This document shows, piece after piece, positions 13,053-26,250 of a stretch of DNA of 64,000 nt. The notes under the pieces were generated by a model. That model did not search any database, was not told where the DNA came from, and worked only from the letters and a program-made list of their open reading frames with translations. The number at the start of each line of letters is the position of its first letter. Within the stretch, counting starts at the first letter, position 1. Made by a program: the position numbers and the translations under genes. The stretch comes from Poecilobothrus nobilitatus (taxonomy: Eukaryota; Arthropoda; Insecta; Diptera; Dolichopodidae), in assembly GCA_947095535.1 (NCBI GenBank), contig OX352773.1:154746771-154810770 (forward strand). Reading direction: 5' to 3'.

Positions 13053-16000
13053 AATTTTTATTTCCTACTTTGTCTATAAATAAATTTAAAAGAATACATG
13101 CGGCTATTTTCAATACCTGAGGAAATTTTTTTTATACGAGTATTTTAAAAAAATTTAAAATAATTTAACTGTTTTGTTATCGTTATTTTTAGTGTTAAAT
13201 AAAAAGGAATGTTTTTGTTGTTTTTTTTTTTTGTTTTGTTAATTAATTTTATATAATTAATTAATGAAGCTTAAAAAAATTGTTTAATCTTTTTCAATAA
13301 AAAAAAAACAGCACGTTATTTAAAAACATGTATAGGTATGTATATATTTTGTTTCAAGTATTCTTCTTAACTTCTCCATGTTTTCTTTGATATTAATTCA
13401 ATAACTTATTACCAATTGTTTTGACTTAATTAATTTTATTCTGCATTTTTTTAGAAAAATTGCTTAATTTAAAAAGCGTATTAAAGTACAATTTAAATAA
13501 TTCAAAAATTATTTAAAATTTATTTAAAAATCATATTATCAAATAATTAAATGTTATAATAAAATAAAATTGTTTAAATTGGAAGGTAATATTTTGCACG
13601 TAATTAGATGGGAATTATATTGTAGGAGGTTTTAGCTGAAAATATTATTAATAACTAGAATAAAATAACAATTAAAGATAAGATAAAGCATTACAAGTTT
13701 CATTAGTAAACTAATGCGTTTGTTATAGTTATTTAGGTGTTTGTTTTGTGACATACCGATTTCGACTATCGGTTAGATTCTATTGCGAGCTTCAATAAAA
13801 CGATTTATTTTATTATTATATTAAATGTAATAATAATAAATATTATTTTTCATTAGAAAGATCTAGTCTACTGTAATTTTCATTGTTTTTAAGAAGAAAT
13901 GATTAATCACTTTGTTATGATTGCCCCGTCACTTCTTAATTAAAATATAGAATTTTTACGATTTTTGATAATCTTTTCGATAATATTCTTTCTATATAAT
14001 CTTGTTAGAAATTTATTCAACATTCAACTAAGTTTATTTAAACATCCCATCTAACTATATATATATATATTTTTTTTTATATGTTAACTAAACATCACTA
14101 TACGAACGTATTCTTTTATACTAATCTAGGTTTAGAAAAATGGGAGATGTAAAACGGGAGAGAAATAGAATACTTTAGGCTAAATTATAATGACGCGTTG
14201 TTAAAGCAACACGCGTGCGGCGTGATAACGTTTAAAGCCTTCCCCAGACCTGCGTGTTTTTTTTTTGTGGCAGCGGTGCGATTTTTTTCCGCAAAATTTT
14301 ACGGCGAGCGATTTTACGGCGTTTTTTTTTTGCGGCAAATCTACATACTAATTTTTTCCGCAAAAAAAAAAACGCGGTTGACAGCGTTTTTCATGCGATT
14401 TCTGCAAATAAATGTGAAACATTTTTATTTTTAAAAATAAACGAAAGGTAAACTGGAGAACAAAGTGGAAAAATGAATCGAGTTAGTTAAAAAAAATGCC
14501 ATATTATACGATCTTTCAAACAAAGATTATAAAAATATAAGAAAAAAAGATGAAAATATCGAATGAAATTGAGATTGAGTTAAATGAAAATGGTAATAAA
14601 TACGAAATATTTTTTGTAATTGTATTATTTTGTTATAAACATTGTGGAGTTCTCTAATTTAAAAAAATGATGTCTTTTTTAGCTGATGTTTGATGATGAT
14701 TTACTTCTTCTGACGAAATATTTATTTTCATTTTAAGAATTTTCGTAAATCAAATACATAATTTTTATTATAAATCAAATTTTTTTTTTAAAAAGAAAAA
14801 TTATTACTTTATTTTTTATAAACAAAAGCACAGGTCACTCGATGTAAAAATTGAATAAAAACATAATTGATAGTTCAATAGAACAAGTGTCGTTACCTGT
14901 AAGATATCTAGAAAAGAGTGAAATTGCTTCAATATTTCGATAAATATTGAGAAAAGTTTCTTTTACTTGTTTGATGGGATCGCCAATTAGGTGTAAGCCT
15001 CCATTTTGGACTTTGTCGAGGTAAATGAAAGAGATTTTTGGGGGCGGCAGCTGATATATGAGATTTGTACTATATCTTAGACCGAAGATAACCTTTATAA
15101 ATATTTTACAGATCTCATGAATGAAAGTACATAATATATTTTTAAGAAATTTAAATTCGCCTGTGATTTCTTCTTTTTTCTAATTCTGTTTTTGATCTTT
15201 GATCTTTAAATGTCCGACTCTTCGATTTTCGAATGTCCGAAAATATTAATGATGCGGTTGCAGAAGTTTTATGTTTTTTAAATTTTAAATTTTTTTTAAA
15301 TAAAGCATGATTTTAATATTTAATATTAGATTTTGTTTACAAAAATAATCTTTTTGTTTTTTAAAACATATTATAAAAAATCTAATGTTTACAAACATAA
15401 TATTTAAATAAATTTTTATATATATGAATCTGTTATTTTTTTTGTTTTTTTTTTTTTTAATATTATTTGTTTATACAAAATAAAAATAAAAAAGAAAACT
15501 AATTTTATTATAACTACATTCTAAAATACACAGCTTTTCTAATGAAAATAAATTGAACTAAATATTTCATTTTAAGTTTGTTTATTTAATCAGCCAATAC
15601 TGACTAAAAAAAACAATTTTTAATTTTATTGATTAGATATGAAGAAGACCTTCAAATTAAAGATGTTTACTTTACTAATATCACAATTTTTAAGGTGGAA
15701 ACAAACCTTTTCATTATTTAAATTTATATTTCCGTAAAGTAAAACATTAAACTATAACTATACTATAAAAAATTACTTAAATAAATGTAATATAAAACAC
15801 AACATCACCTGGCGTAATATTTTTGGAGAAAACGGATCAATTTATCTCAACCTATATAATATACGTATATCTGCTTATTTTAAATCAGTTCCAAAACTAG
15901 TAATTTCTTATGTTGGAGCTATTTTTTGTTATGATAATTGAAGTATCTTAATATTCCTTTTTAAATCAAATAAAATAAACAAAAACATTTTTCACTGATA

Positions 16001-16493
16001 TGCTTTGGCTTCTATTAACTTATAAACAAATAATTTTTATATTTTGGTGGAATATTAATACTTTTTCGTATTTTTTATTTTATCCGTATTATGAATTTTG
16101 TAATACTTCCAAAACTCTAACATACTCCCTTTTTTTCAAGAATTTAGAAATTTGATATACGTTTGCTCTATTGACGTAAAATAGCCGGGATATTTAATAT
16201 TTATTATTATTAATATTATAAATGACGTATAAGTCATTATATTAAAGTTACCTTCCAATTTAAAAAACCCTCTACTTGTGCTCATTTTAAACGAGATCTC
16301 CCTTGATTAATAATTCAAGTGGTTAATCACTGGACCACTGACACCGCAACCATATTCTTATTTTTTATTAAACTTACAATCTTGTACTAAAAAAAGGTAA
16401 ACAAAAAAGATTTCACTGGTTTTAAATTTTAACATATAAAAGTTAATTCTATTTTATATTAAATTAAAAATTTTATTTATGGGTGGAATTTTA
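13053..16493. other. AT-rich non-coding stretch
   Basis: Apart from the CpG-rich patch described separately, I see only AT-rich sequence, homopolymer runs and small hairpins (for example ACCGAT/ATCGGT at 13757-13774). No gene supported. Confidence 0.45.
14187..14425. other. CpG-rich island-like patch with hairpin and repeated TTTTCCGCAAAA motifs
   Basis: Unusually rich in GCG/CGC for this window. It starts with a near-palindrome ACGCGTTGTT-aaag-CAACACGCGT (14192-14215). It then has CCAGACCTGCGTG, several TTTTTTCCGCAAAA repeats and their complements, and ACGGCGAGCGATTTTACGGCG. Two overlapping ORFs here (78 and 65 aa) are low-complexity. It may be part of an inserted DNA transposon whose other end I could not find. 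Confidence 0.4.
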
Positions 16494-16722
16494 TTAGTAT
16501 TATTGAACCATACTTACCCCAATCTATTTATTTATATATTTATATTAATATTATATACATAAATGTAATGCAATATTATTGAACCACCGGTTACAAAGAC
16601 CATTATAGGTTTTTATACTATTATTAAATTATATACTAATATTATTTATTTTGTTTATATTATATACTATATATTTACATTATATTTGGTCGTAAGGGGG
16701 GTATGTAAAGAAAAAACACTTA
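16494..16722 (-). mobile_element. SINE family B, 5'-truncated copy
   Basis: On the minus strand this matches the body and tail of the SINE at 62149-62463: CTTTACATACCCCCC, ACCAAATATAATGTAAATAT, AACCTATAATGG, then GGTTCAATAATATTGCATT and ATGTATATAATATTAATAT. The tRNA-like head is missing or badly decayed beyond about 16725. It is an independent copy, which shows that the 3' tail belongs to the SINE. Confidence 0.75.
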
Positions 16723-17157
16723 CGACCTGTGCAACACTTGCGACCCCAATCTACTGTATACTTTTATTATTATACTAATCTGTAATTATTGCATATTTCA
16801 TGGCGTTTTTCTTATGAGTTTTCTTTGAGTCATGTATCAATTAAAAACCATTAAAATTTTTAATTCATTATTAAAATTTTTACTTTGAGTTTGTCTATCA
16901 TCTTTTGCAATATTTTTTATTGATTTATAAATGCTTATACAAATAAGCAGAATATTAAATACAAAAGAGATATAAAATTTTAAGATTATTATTTAAAAAT
17001 TTCTAAAAAGGGGCAAACAGAATTTAAATAGAATTCTTCACAGAAGGATTAAATATATAAACATACAATAAATCATGTAATTAGCCCTATTTAAACTGTT
17101 GAATCTCAATAAAAGTTCTATGTCCAAAAAAAAAAAACAATAAATCAAATCATAAAT

Positions 17158-17344
17158 CGGTGACCGGTATCAATGCCCCAGGAAATAAAGTCGATTCGGA
17201 TTTATGGGGATTTCCCTTCCGATGGGGAAATAAAGCTGAAATCGCGAATTTCAAGAATTCGGCCTTATTGCCGTTTTGAAAAGAAAATAAGGTCAAAATT
17301 GAAAAGGAAATGGGACATATTTGGGGCATTATTTCCGGTCACCG
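17158..17344. mobile_element. 187-bp MITE with 22-bp terminal inverted repeats
   Basis: The left end CGGTGACCGGTATCAATGCC and the right end (reverse complement CGGTGACCGGAAATAATGCC) match at 19 of 22 positions including two further bases. The interior carries GGAAATAAAGTCGATTCGG and GGAAATAAAGCTGAAAT-like motifs and their complements, so it is strongly self-complementary. The target duplication is unclear (flanks AAAT / TAAAAT). No coding capacity. Confidence 0.8.
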
Positions 17345-17619
17345 TAAAATAATAGATGTGAGACAATAAATGTTAATCTCTTAACAAATTTTTTAAATAT
17401 TTTGATTATTTGTATTATTATACACTCTAAAATCTTTTCTAATTTTTGGTTTTAAATACATGTTTGAAAAATATCAATATTTTCACTTCTTATAGCTATA
17501 TATTCTGGAAAAAGTGGAAAATCCGATTGATGTCACTGATGTCAATATCAAAAAAATATTCAAGTTCTTAGAAATTACGTTACAAATAAACAAAATGATA
17601 AATAAAAAAAAAATTAAAT

Positions 17620-17908
17620 AACACATTTTGAATTTACCCGAAAAAAAAAAATTTTTGAAATTAGGAGGGATTTTAGAGTTGATTACAAAGTCAGGGTTGC
17701 CATTTTTTTCAGAGTATTTATATAATCAAACAAAAAAAATTAAATATTTTGAAAACGGAAATAAGGTCGATTCGATTTTATTTTCTTTTCACAATGGTAA
17801 CAAGATCGAATTATCAAAACTCGCAATTTCGGTATTATTTCCGCATCAGAAGGGAAATAAACCCAATTCGGCTTTATTTCTTAGGGCATTATTTCCGGTT
17901 ACCTCATA
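17620..17908. mobile_element. Diverged relative of the 187-bp MITE
   Basis: Contains the same GGAAATAAGGTCGATTCG, GGGAAATAAACCCAATTCGG and GGCATTATTTCCGGTTACC modules. The right end (to about 17906) corresponds to the right TIR of the MITE at 17158, while the left end is not clear. The 93-aa frame through it is a frame of the repeat. Confidence 0.55.
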
Positions 17909-20900
17909 AATCAATAGGATTGTTTTAACTTACTAATATAGCAAATTGACAGTTTATTATTATTGTTGCGTTTTTTCTTTTCAATATAAGTTAAAACTTA
18001 TAATTTATAGGTTATAATTATTTCTATATAGTATCTAAAAGGTTCTTAAAATAACTCATTAACTCTGAACATACTGTGTATATTATTTATATTATATTTA
18101 TTCGATTATTTTTTTTTTTTTTTTGGATAATAAAGTTTTCCTTAACCCAAATTCATTTCTTCTAATAAATTTCATATTAAATTACATTCATTTTATTATA
18201 ATGAATAGAACTATACGAAAATCAATAAATGCTAATACAATATATTAATATGAATGTATATGTATGAAAATATTCCACATTGATTCTTTATAAAAACAAA
18301 GTACTAAATCAAAGTATTTTAATTACAAAAAAAAAAAAAAATTGTTGTTTATTTTGATTATATTCTTAAGCTTTTAAGTGTGCAATCGAAACTATTTCCT
18401 TAAGTAAACAATTAAATTTATCAACAACCTTTAAAAAAAAAAATAAGAAAAAAACATTAAAGTAAATAAACATCTAATTCTATAGATAGAAATAAGAATA
18501 GATTTTAATTTTTCTACACTTTTCTATGTCATGATTAAATTGTCATAAAAATATATATTAAATGAAACAGGAACCATATAATTTATATAATATATTTTAT
18601 ATATTAAATTTCTAAAAATAATTTTTTATTAATATAATACATTTCGAAAGAATCCAGTAAATTCTTGTATAAGATAATAGATGTCGCACAAATAAAAATA
18701 TTTATTTACGTTCAATATTTTTATTCAATAGCTACTCCCGATTGATTAATAACGGCTTAGTAAAACTAATGATTTGAGAAATTGATGATTAATCAAATAT
18801 GAATCACAAATAACTTAGTTGACGCTTTATTTTCCTTATTGGAGTCGAAATGAAATAAAAAAAGGTGTATACTTCATTTTATAAATATTATTGAACTCTT
18901 GCATACGTAATATAAGGAAAAAATTTGAATAATGAAAAAATTCGCCATATTAAATTCATAGCAAAAACTTAATTTTTAATTAAATATCAAGGCTATATTG
19001 AAAAATATAATTGATTATAAATTAAATTTCGGAAACAATATACTTATTTCAGAAAATTGGAATAGAAACGGTACACGGAACGGACTGTACATACAAATTC
19101 AAGAAGAATGTCAAGAAGAAGAAAAAACTCCAAGCACATAATCAAAAACTGCGGAAGTTTACTTCGAACAAGATATTATATACACTTAGGAGCATATTGC
19201 TTTGCCGAAAATTAACTGCCAGCAATAAACCTTATACAAATCTTTATTTTCTTAGAGGCAGTATGGTTAACAGAAGTATTATAAGTGAAGGTAAGATCAA
19301 CAACACGTAGAGAGGGAGGACAATAGATATATATCAAAGGGTCGTAGTGTCATTTATACCTCTTAACAAATCTAATATAATCTAATCTAATCTACTTATC
19401 TCAAAACAAAAATATTTTTAACATTAAAGTTTGTATTCAAGTTCTATAGCCTAAATGACGATTTTATCTAATTTTATGTCAAAAATAAAGAAGCCTGAGG
19501 ATGTTGGAAGATTTGTAATAGAATTTTAAATACTCAAAAATAATAACTTATATATACAAATAAAATATTACTTTAGATATAACATTTATATAAGTAATTT
19601 TAAACCAAATGCTAAATCCAAAGTAAATCTTTTCGGAAACCAAAAATTAGTCACACACTTGTAAAATTTTACAAAAGATTTCTTCACAAAAACAAAAAAA
19701 AAAAGAAAATAACACTAATAAAATGAATTAGACTACATAAGAGAATGGGATTAGCTATTATTGACAATAGAGAATTTTCATTATCAAAATTAGAATTTGT
19801 AATTTATTTACAAAAGTGATACAAAAAATTTTTGCTGGTTTATATATATATATAATATATCTGTATATATATATATATACTTGTTTAGATAGCTAATTTT
19901 AATGTTATATAACTAATTTGAGTTTATTTTTAAATATACCAGAAATCAAAGGTACGGATATTCCCTATTGGATGTTTTTATTTTTCTTCTCTTTTTTGCT
20001 TGTGAAAAATTGTAAATTCAAATGAACTGTCAAAAATTATAAACCTATCATTTAGAATAAAAAGTATCGATGATCAGATGATGTAATATAAAATGAATGA
20101 ATATTGACATTGTTGAATGATGACATCAATCTGCCATTTTATACAAAAAAAAAACAATATATTATTATTGTATTTTAAAGTGTGAGGATTATAGGATACA
20201 AAATGAAAAATAAAAGAAAAATGTACTAAAAAGTGCAAAAAAAAAAACAAAAAAAGGAAAAATTCGTCTTTTTCATTCCTGTTTTGAATTTACATTTATT
20301 TCAAATAGAAACTGCTCTCAAATAATGTAGGCGAGTTTTTTTGAAATCATATATAGTTATATTTAGAAAATTGTTTATTGCATATTTAGAATTTAGAAAC
20401 GTAATTTTGTTTTGATAACTAAACATAAATGTAATAAATCATCTTAACAATAATATGTTTTATAAAAGTCAGTTATCACCCACACGATTAAATAAAAATA
20501 ATAATAATACTAAATAAAGCATATATTGGTTAATAAAAGTAATGTATTTTTTATATTTTACATCAAAATTTTGAATGGTATCTATTGGATTTCATTACGT
20601 AATTTGTTTATTTTTATTAAAATTAATTTTAAATGAGATGAAACCTATAAGTGCTAACGCAATATATTGACTAGGGAATAAGGATAGGACAAGAATCAGG
20701 AAACATTCAGTTAGGGAGTAGGATTGTAAAGGAAAAATGTATAAATGCCTTTTATTATTACTATTTTACTGTCAGTGACAATATCTATCTAGAGTTACAA
20801 CTTTCAATAGTATATAAGATTTTACTGCATTAGGTAATAATTGAAAACAACTTCACTACTGTTAATATCAGCTATTATAATTAGTGATATAGCATTAATT

Positions 20901-21149
20901 ATTATTATAATTACTATTTACGACAATGATTCTTAAATTTGAATCTTAGTTAAATTACTGTTCTTCATTGCCATATTTTAAATTAAACTGGAATCATTTT
21001 TCGATCCTTTGCATTTATGAAGGGGTTTTTTTTTTATTTCCTGTCTAATTTGAATATACTTGTGGAATTGGGAAAAATACCTTAGAAAACATTGTGTGTT
21101 GAAGACAATTCAATATAGAACAAATCTTGAAACAAACATAGAAATAAAA
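17909..21149. other. AT-rich non-coding stretch
   Basis: Includes (TA)n tracts at 19840-19880 and a possible retroelement tail near 19060-19400. The latter is less AT-rich and ends in repeated TAATC/TCTAA units (ATCTAATATAATCTAATC, about 19367-19390). No other feature recognised. Confidence 0.4.
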
Positions 21150-21955
21150 TTAAATAAAACAAGAAAAAAAGTAAACCAACGGTTTTTAAAAGCACACATT
21201 TTCAAAAGACAATACAAACTGTTTAGAATTCTGACTTTGCAGCAAAATTTGAAAATTTTTATAGAATAAGAAAAAATGTGAAAATAGGGTTTTTTTGCAA
21301 TTTTGAGAAGCTGTAACTCTCGAACACTATACAATTAAAAGAAACCTTTAACATACGTAAAAATATATTACTGGAGCTTTAATTTTCATGTCATGCAAAA
21401 GAAAAATGTGTACAGGTACCTAAGTTACAAGTGTTTAAAAATAGCAAATTTTCAATTTTTGAGCCCTAATAGTTCATAAGCAGGGGGCAGTCCAAAAAAA
21501 ATTTCTGAGGAAAATTCTAAAAGTTTTTTCTTACCTCAAAATTTCAAGTCCCTATCTGAAAGCGTACCGGAGTTATGAAGGTAGAAAAATCATGCAAAAT
21601 TTGTTTTTCACATAACGGTAAATTTAAATACTAAATTAAAAAAATAAATAATTTTGATATTGATTTAGAAATTCCTGTCAAATGGTGTTTTGAGATTGAA
21701 AAAATGTTAAGCAGAACATGAAATATACTAATTTCAAACTAGGGCTTTTTCAAAGTTTGAGGAGCTGTAGCTCCGTAATAGATGGGGCTACATGAAAAGT
21801 TGTTCTACAATATTAAATTTTTTAACCCATGGTTAAAATTTGTTTTCTCTATTTTTAACGGTGTAGAAGTTTTGTAAACAGACGGACGGACGGACAGAAT
21901 GAAACTAGCTAGCTAACTAGAACATATTTTCAAATTTTTTTTGAAAATGTGCTAA
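21150..21955 (+). repeat. Repeat family R3, copy 2
   Basis: Same module order as 12231-13052: GTAAACCAACGGTTTTTAAA, GAGAAGCTGTAACTC, AGCCCTAATAGTTCATAAGC, CGTACCGGAGTTATGAAGG, GGAGCTGTAGCTCCGTAAT, and an ACGGACGGACGGACAG tract at 21882-21896. ORFs on either strand here (69-74 aa) are repeat frames. Confidence 0.7.
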
Positions 21956-22242
21956 AAAATGATTTCAGTGGAAGAGCTATTCTTATGATTATTCTAATAA
22001 TTCAAGTACTTAGTTCTTATATTAAAAAGAATTTAATTTATATTCTAATTTAAATATGATCTACTATTAATTTATTGAAAGTAAGAAAGAAATTTTCGTT
22101 ATTTAATAATTATAATTAAAAAATAAAATAATTATAATTTAAATTATAATTTTTCTTTTTGCTGAAGTTGTTCGAAAGAAGGCGGTTTTCTATATGTTAT
22201 TGTGCCATATTTGTTATACGTACACCATCTTTATACGTTTAA

Positions 22243-22760
22243 GGGTAAGTTCCCATGGGTGCATGCATCCGGATGCAAACATTTGATTGGTTGAAAATAT
22301 ATATCGTATTCATGTCATGCTCTCCCTTTCGCTCATTTTAGATGCTAAATTATTTGCATCCTCTATAAGAAGCATACAAGATGCAAATTTGTTTTAACGT
22401 CAAATACATACGTAAATTTTGAAATATTTTAAAGATGGATATAATAAAAAGGAAAAAAATTGCAATGGTTGCTATTGGTTTGCAGTTAATATTAAATATA
22501 AGTTACTAAATTATATTTAGTTTATATTAATTAAAATTTTTTCTTAAATCAAATAACAGTTTGGTTTAACCATTTCGTAAATCATTAAAGATTTCAATAC
22601 TTTCAAATAAAACTTTCAAAATAAAAATGTCGCCGTTTTGCATCTCGTGAATGAGTGGATGCATATTGGATGCAAAATATTTGTTATTATTACCGAAGAG
22701 TACACGAAATACCGAAATAATTTTTGCACCTGGATGCATGCCTCCCATTTGAACTTACCC
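22243..22760. mobile_element. PIF/Harbinger-like non-autonomous transposon with TAA target duplication
   Basis: The left end GGGTAAGTTCCCATGGGTGC is inverted-complementary to the right end (GCATGCCTCCCATTTGAACTTACCC), giving imperfect TIRs of about 40 bp beginning GGG. TAA flanks both sides (22240-22242 and 22761-22763). A GGG-starting TIR with a 3-bp TWA duplication is the PIF/Harbinger signature. The interior has a short frame starting at 22434 (MDIIKRKK...) that may be a transposase remnant, too short to prove. Confidence 0.75.
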
Positions 22761-22763
22761 TAA

Positions 22764-23271
22764 AGATTCTTTTATAACAACTTTTTATTATTACTTATCT
22801 AAGCTTTTTTTTAATAAAGTGATATTATAGTAACATACACAACTACACAAAATAGTTTTTACTGTATTCACAGTAAAGTAAAGCTTTTCAATAAAACATC
22901 TTTAATGATATTTTCGTCTATGGTTGATTGGATGTTGGAATCTAGAATAAGAATTTTAAATACATTTCCAGTTTACTTAGGATAATTAGAATTTTGAACA
23001 TAGTTTGATTCCTAGTGGTAATAGATGATTTTATTATAATTGTACTAAAAAAAACATTTAAGAAGTTAATGAAATTAACAGAATTATAAACTTAAGGCAT
23101 AACTAAACTAAAAAGACTTTTTTTTAGTTTAAGACCCCAGACTTTTTCTTTTTGAAAAATAATGTATATATATTTTTTTAAATAAACCAATTGATTGTAA
23201 AAATATAATTTAGTAAATTAGAAAAAATTTTCTACTTTTTAGCTCATCTATTTATATATTATATATTATTT

Positions 23272-23316
<45 letters not shown>

Positions 23317-24060
23317 TCCTTTTTAAAATTGTTTTTTATTTATTTTATTTATAGATTAATATGTGGTTCACACTATATGAATTACACATCATAATATATA
23401 TAAATTACTCCCATTCTCCAAATTTTGTTTTTAAATCAACCATTTTTAATTTGCTGTTACTTTCACCTTTTCACATAATTTTATCGATTAAAATAATCTC
23501 TTCAAGTCACCACAACATTTTCTCCTTCAATCATCAGTTACACAAATCTTAACATTTAAAAAAAAAAATGTTTATCGTACGTGCCGTTCCACCAATTTCA
23601 CTTTGCCTCTATCTCTTTCATACATTTCGTTATCAATACGATTACAATTGAAGTAATATAATATTTTCTATGTTATTACTCGTATATCTCTAAATAGCAT
23701 AATATTGTATAGTTTGCTATAAAATTGATAAGATATTGATTATTGATTGATTTTTTCAAAATCACTGTTTTTGATTCACTTATTTTAGGTCCGCAAAAGA
23801 AAGAAAACAAGTTTTTAGGCGAAACATTTTGTAATAAAAATTTCAAACTTTCAAAAAACTTTGCAAAAAACAAAAAATCCATCCAAAAATTTCTATTCTT
23901 ATTTCCTTTTATTTTGTTTTTATTCTATTCCGGTAAAATCAAATAATTTCTGTGCTGAATATCTGTAATCTACAAAAAAAAAAAAAAAATTCTTGTTTAT
24001 TTCTTAAAATTTGTGCGAGAAGTGCGAGTTCAACGGTCCTGTCAATTTTATTCAGTTTTT
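22764..24060. other. AT-rich non-coding stretch with a (TA)n microsatellite
   Basis: A long (TA)n tract lies at about 23272-23312. No supported gene: the 63-85 aa ORFs here lack recognisable features. Confidence 0.45.
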
Positions 24061-24061
24061 T

Positions 24062-24215
24062 GGAGGTCTTTAGTGGATAAGAGCGTAAGAAATACGCAGT
24101 AAACACCTACTTAGTATGGGTTCCAATCCAACAAAAGTCGTAAGAATATTTCATCCTTACCATATTTACAACTACGGCTGAAAAGGAAAGGCTGTGTAAC
24201 TAAAAAAAAAAATAT
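24062..24215 (+). mobile_element. SINE family A, degraded copy
   Basis: tRNA-derived head with GGTCTTTAGTGGATAAGAGCG (A-box region) and GGGTTCCAATCC (decayed B box) at 24118-24129, then GTCGTAAGA and GGAAAGGCTGTGTAAC near the end. Matches the better preserved copy at 56236-56385. Confidence 0.65.
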
Positions 24216-24429
24216 TCAGTTTTTTTTTTTGCTATAGTAAATTTTTGTTCATGCTTGTGTTAAATTTTTGATATCGTTTTTTATCAACAACTTGAAAAAA
24301 ATTTTTAGATGGATTATAGAAATTTGTTTGTTTTATTTAAGCTAAGGATAAAAAACGATATAAGTAGGTACTATTTTATATATAATCTTTTTAATCGTTT
24401 TTTTTTTAATATCATAGAAAAAATATGTG

Positions 24430-24580
24430 GTGCTCAAAAATAATGTCCTTACAAATAAGGTCAAATTAGTTTTATTTCCCTTTCGACATCGAAATAAAAC
24501 TGAAATCTCAGTTTTTCCAAATTTGGCTTTATTACTGTTTTGAACTGAAATAATGCAAAAATAAAGGAAATAAAGTCGGA
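24430..24580. repeat. GGAAATAAAGCCGAA-motif repeat fragment
   Basis: Carries the GTTTTATTTCCCTTTCG / CGAAATAAAACTGAAATC and GGAAATAAAGTCGG motifs of the 17158 MITE family. No intact termini. Confidence 0.5.
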
Positions 24581-24814
24581 ATTTATACTTATTATACAAA
24601 AATTTCTTGTTTTCAATCTAACATACTAAATTTCCCAATAAAACTCTTCATTAAATATAATATATTCTTAAAATAATGGCAGACACCACCCTCAAACTCC
24701 CGCTAAACAAATGAATAAACTTTACTTTTGCAACCAACTATAAAATTTAGCCAAATTAGGAATATTTAAAAAAGACAAAGAAATTTTCTGGAATAAGCGA
24801 GACAAACAACATGA

Positions 24815-25305
24815 TTTTAATACAAAACAAAACAAGATAGAATGTAAACCAACGGTTTTTAAAAGCGCACAATTCCAATAGATAATACAAACTGTTTACA
24901 ATTGTGACTTGCACCAAAATTTTAAAATTCATATAATAAATAACAAATATGTGAAAATAAGACTTATTTGCAATTTTGAGGAGCTGTAACTTCGTAACTC
25001 CATACAATTAATAGAAACCGTTAACACATGTCAAAGTATATTAATAATGCTTTAATTTTTATGTCTTACCGACGGAAAATGTGTACGGGTGTCTAAGTTA
25101 CAGGTATTTAAAACTAGCAAATTTTCAATTTTTAGCCCTAATAAAATTCAAATCGAAAAAATGTTAAACAGAACGAGATATAACAGAGCATATAACATAT
25201 GCTCATAAACAGAGAGATATAGACATTTAAAAATACGTCTTTTTTCAAAGTTTGAGGGGCTGTAGCTCCTTTTGAGGCGGTTACATAAAAAAGTTGTTCT
25301 ACAAC
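24815..25305 (+). repeat. Repeat family R3, internally deleted copy
   Basis: Begins AGAATGTAAACCAACGG (24838) and includes GAGGAGCTGTAACTTCG and the TTTGAGGGGCTGTAGCTCC module, but lacks the middle of the family and the ACGG end. Confidence 0.6.
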
Positions 25306-25319
25306 ATGCTATAAAGATA

Positions 25320-26250
25320 AACAACATAATATACGAAAAGTAGAAATAAGGCCGACTTTATTACACCATCAAAGCCAAATTTAAAAAAATCTCGACTTCG
25401 GGTTTATTGCAGTTTCAAAAAGGATATATAGTTGATTCGGGTTACCTGAAATAAAGCCGAAATTGCACTTTTTTTTACTTTATTTGAAAACGCATTTGAA
25501 ATAAAGCCGAAAGCATAAAATTTTTGTTTTCTGCTTTATTTCAAATGTGTGTTGAAATAAAGTCAAAGTTAAAAAGAAATAAGATCAAAAATCAGTTTAC
25601 ACTTTTTTTGGCTTTATTTCAATACCACAGTTGAAATAAATCCGAAATCAAAAACTCTCCGTATTCGGCTTCATTTGATTTTTAAAAAAAAAATAAAGCA
25701 ACAATTAAAATGAAATAACAGGTGATTTTTGATAAATTTTAATTTTAATTAAGGATTTTAGAGCCGGATTCAAAATCAGGGTATTCCCCTTTTTCAAAAT
25801 ATTTATATATGTGTAAGTATATGTGAGATTCTGAATTAGGAGGGATTTTAGAGTTGGTTACAAAATCATAGTTATTCGCCTTTTACAGAATATGTATACA
25901 TATATTATGTACATATGATATTCTGAATTTGGATTATATACATATTTTGGAAAAATCGTATAACCCTGATTTTGTAACCAACTCTAAAGTCTTTCCTAAT
26001 TCAAAATATCGCATATACATACACATATTTATAAATATTCTGTAAAAGGCGTATAACTCTGATTTTGAATTCAAAACTTAAATCCCTCCTTATACAGAAT
26101 CTCGCATATACATATATATAAATATTTTGGAAAAAAGAGAATAAAATAAAGTCATTTATTCCTTCAAGGCTTTATTCCTTCCTGCTTTATTTCTAGTAAC
26201 TGTCGATTCGTTTTTATTTCTTGAGGCATTACTTGAGGACACCAAAACAT
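25320..26250. repeat. Complex foldback of GAAATAAAGCCGAA modules
   Basis: The left part has at least six GAAATAAAGCCGAAA / TTCGGCTTTATTTC motifs in both orientations (25345-25700). The centre is a long foldback: GGATTTTAGAGTTGGTTACA (25851) is complementary to TGTAACCAACTCTAAAG (25973), and a further arm ending at about 26090 repeats the theme (CTGATTTTGAATTC, AAATCCCTCCT). The right end TTTATTTCTTGAGGCATTAC resembles the MITE terminus at 17328. Probably several nested copies of the same foldback family. Confidence 0.6.

Noticed and set aside
14198..14434. 78-aa Phe-rich ORF
   Set aside because: Arises from T tracts in the CpG-rich patch, and a second frame there is equally open.
23569..23652. 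Short ORF (27 aa) in a less AT-rich patch
   Set aside because: Too short, no neighbouring gene or splice context that I can support.
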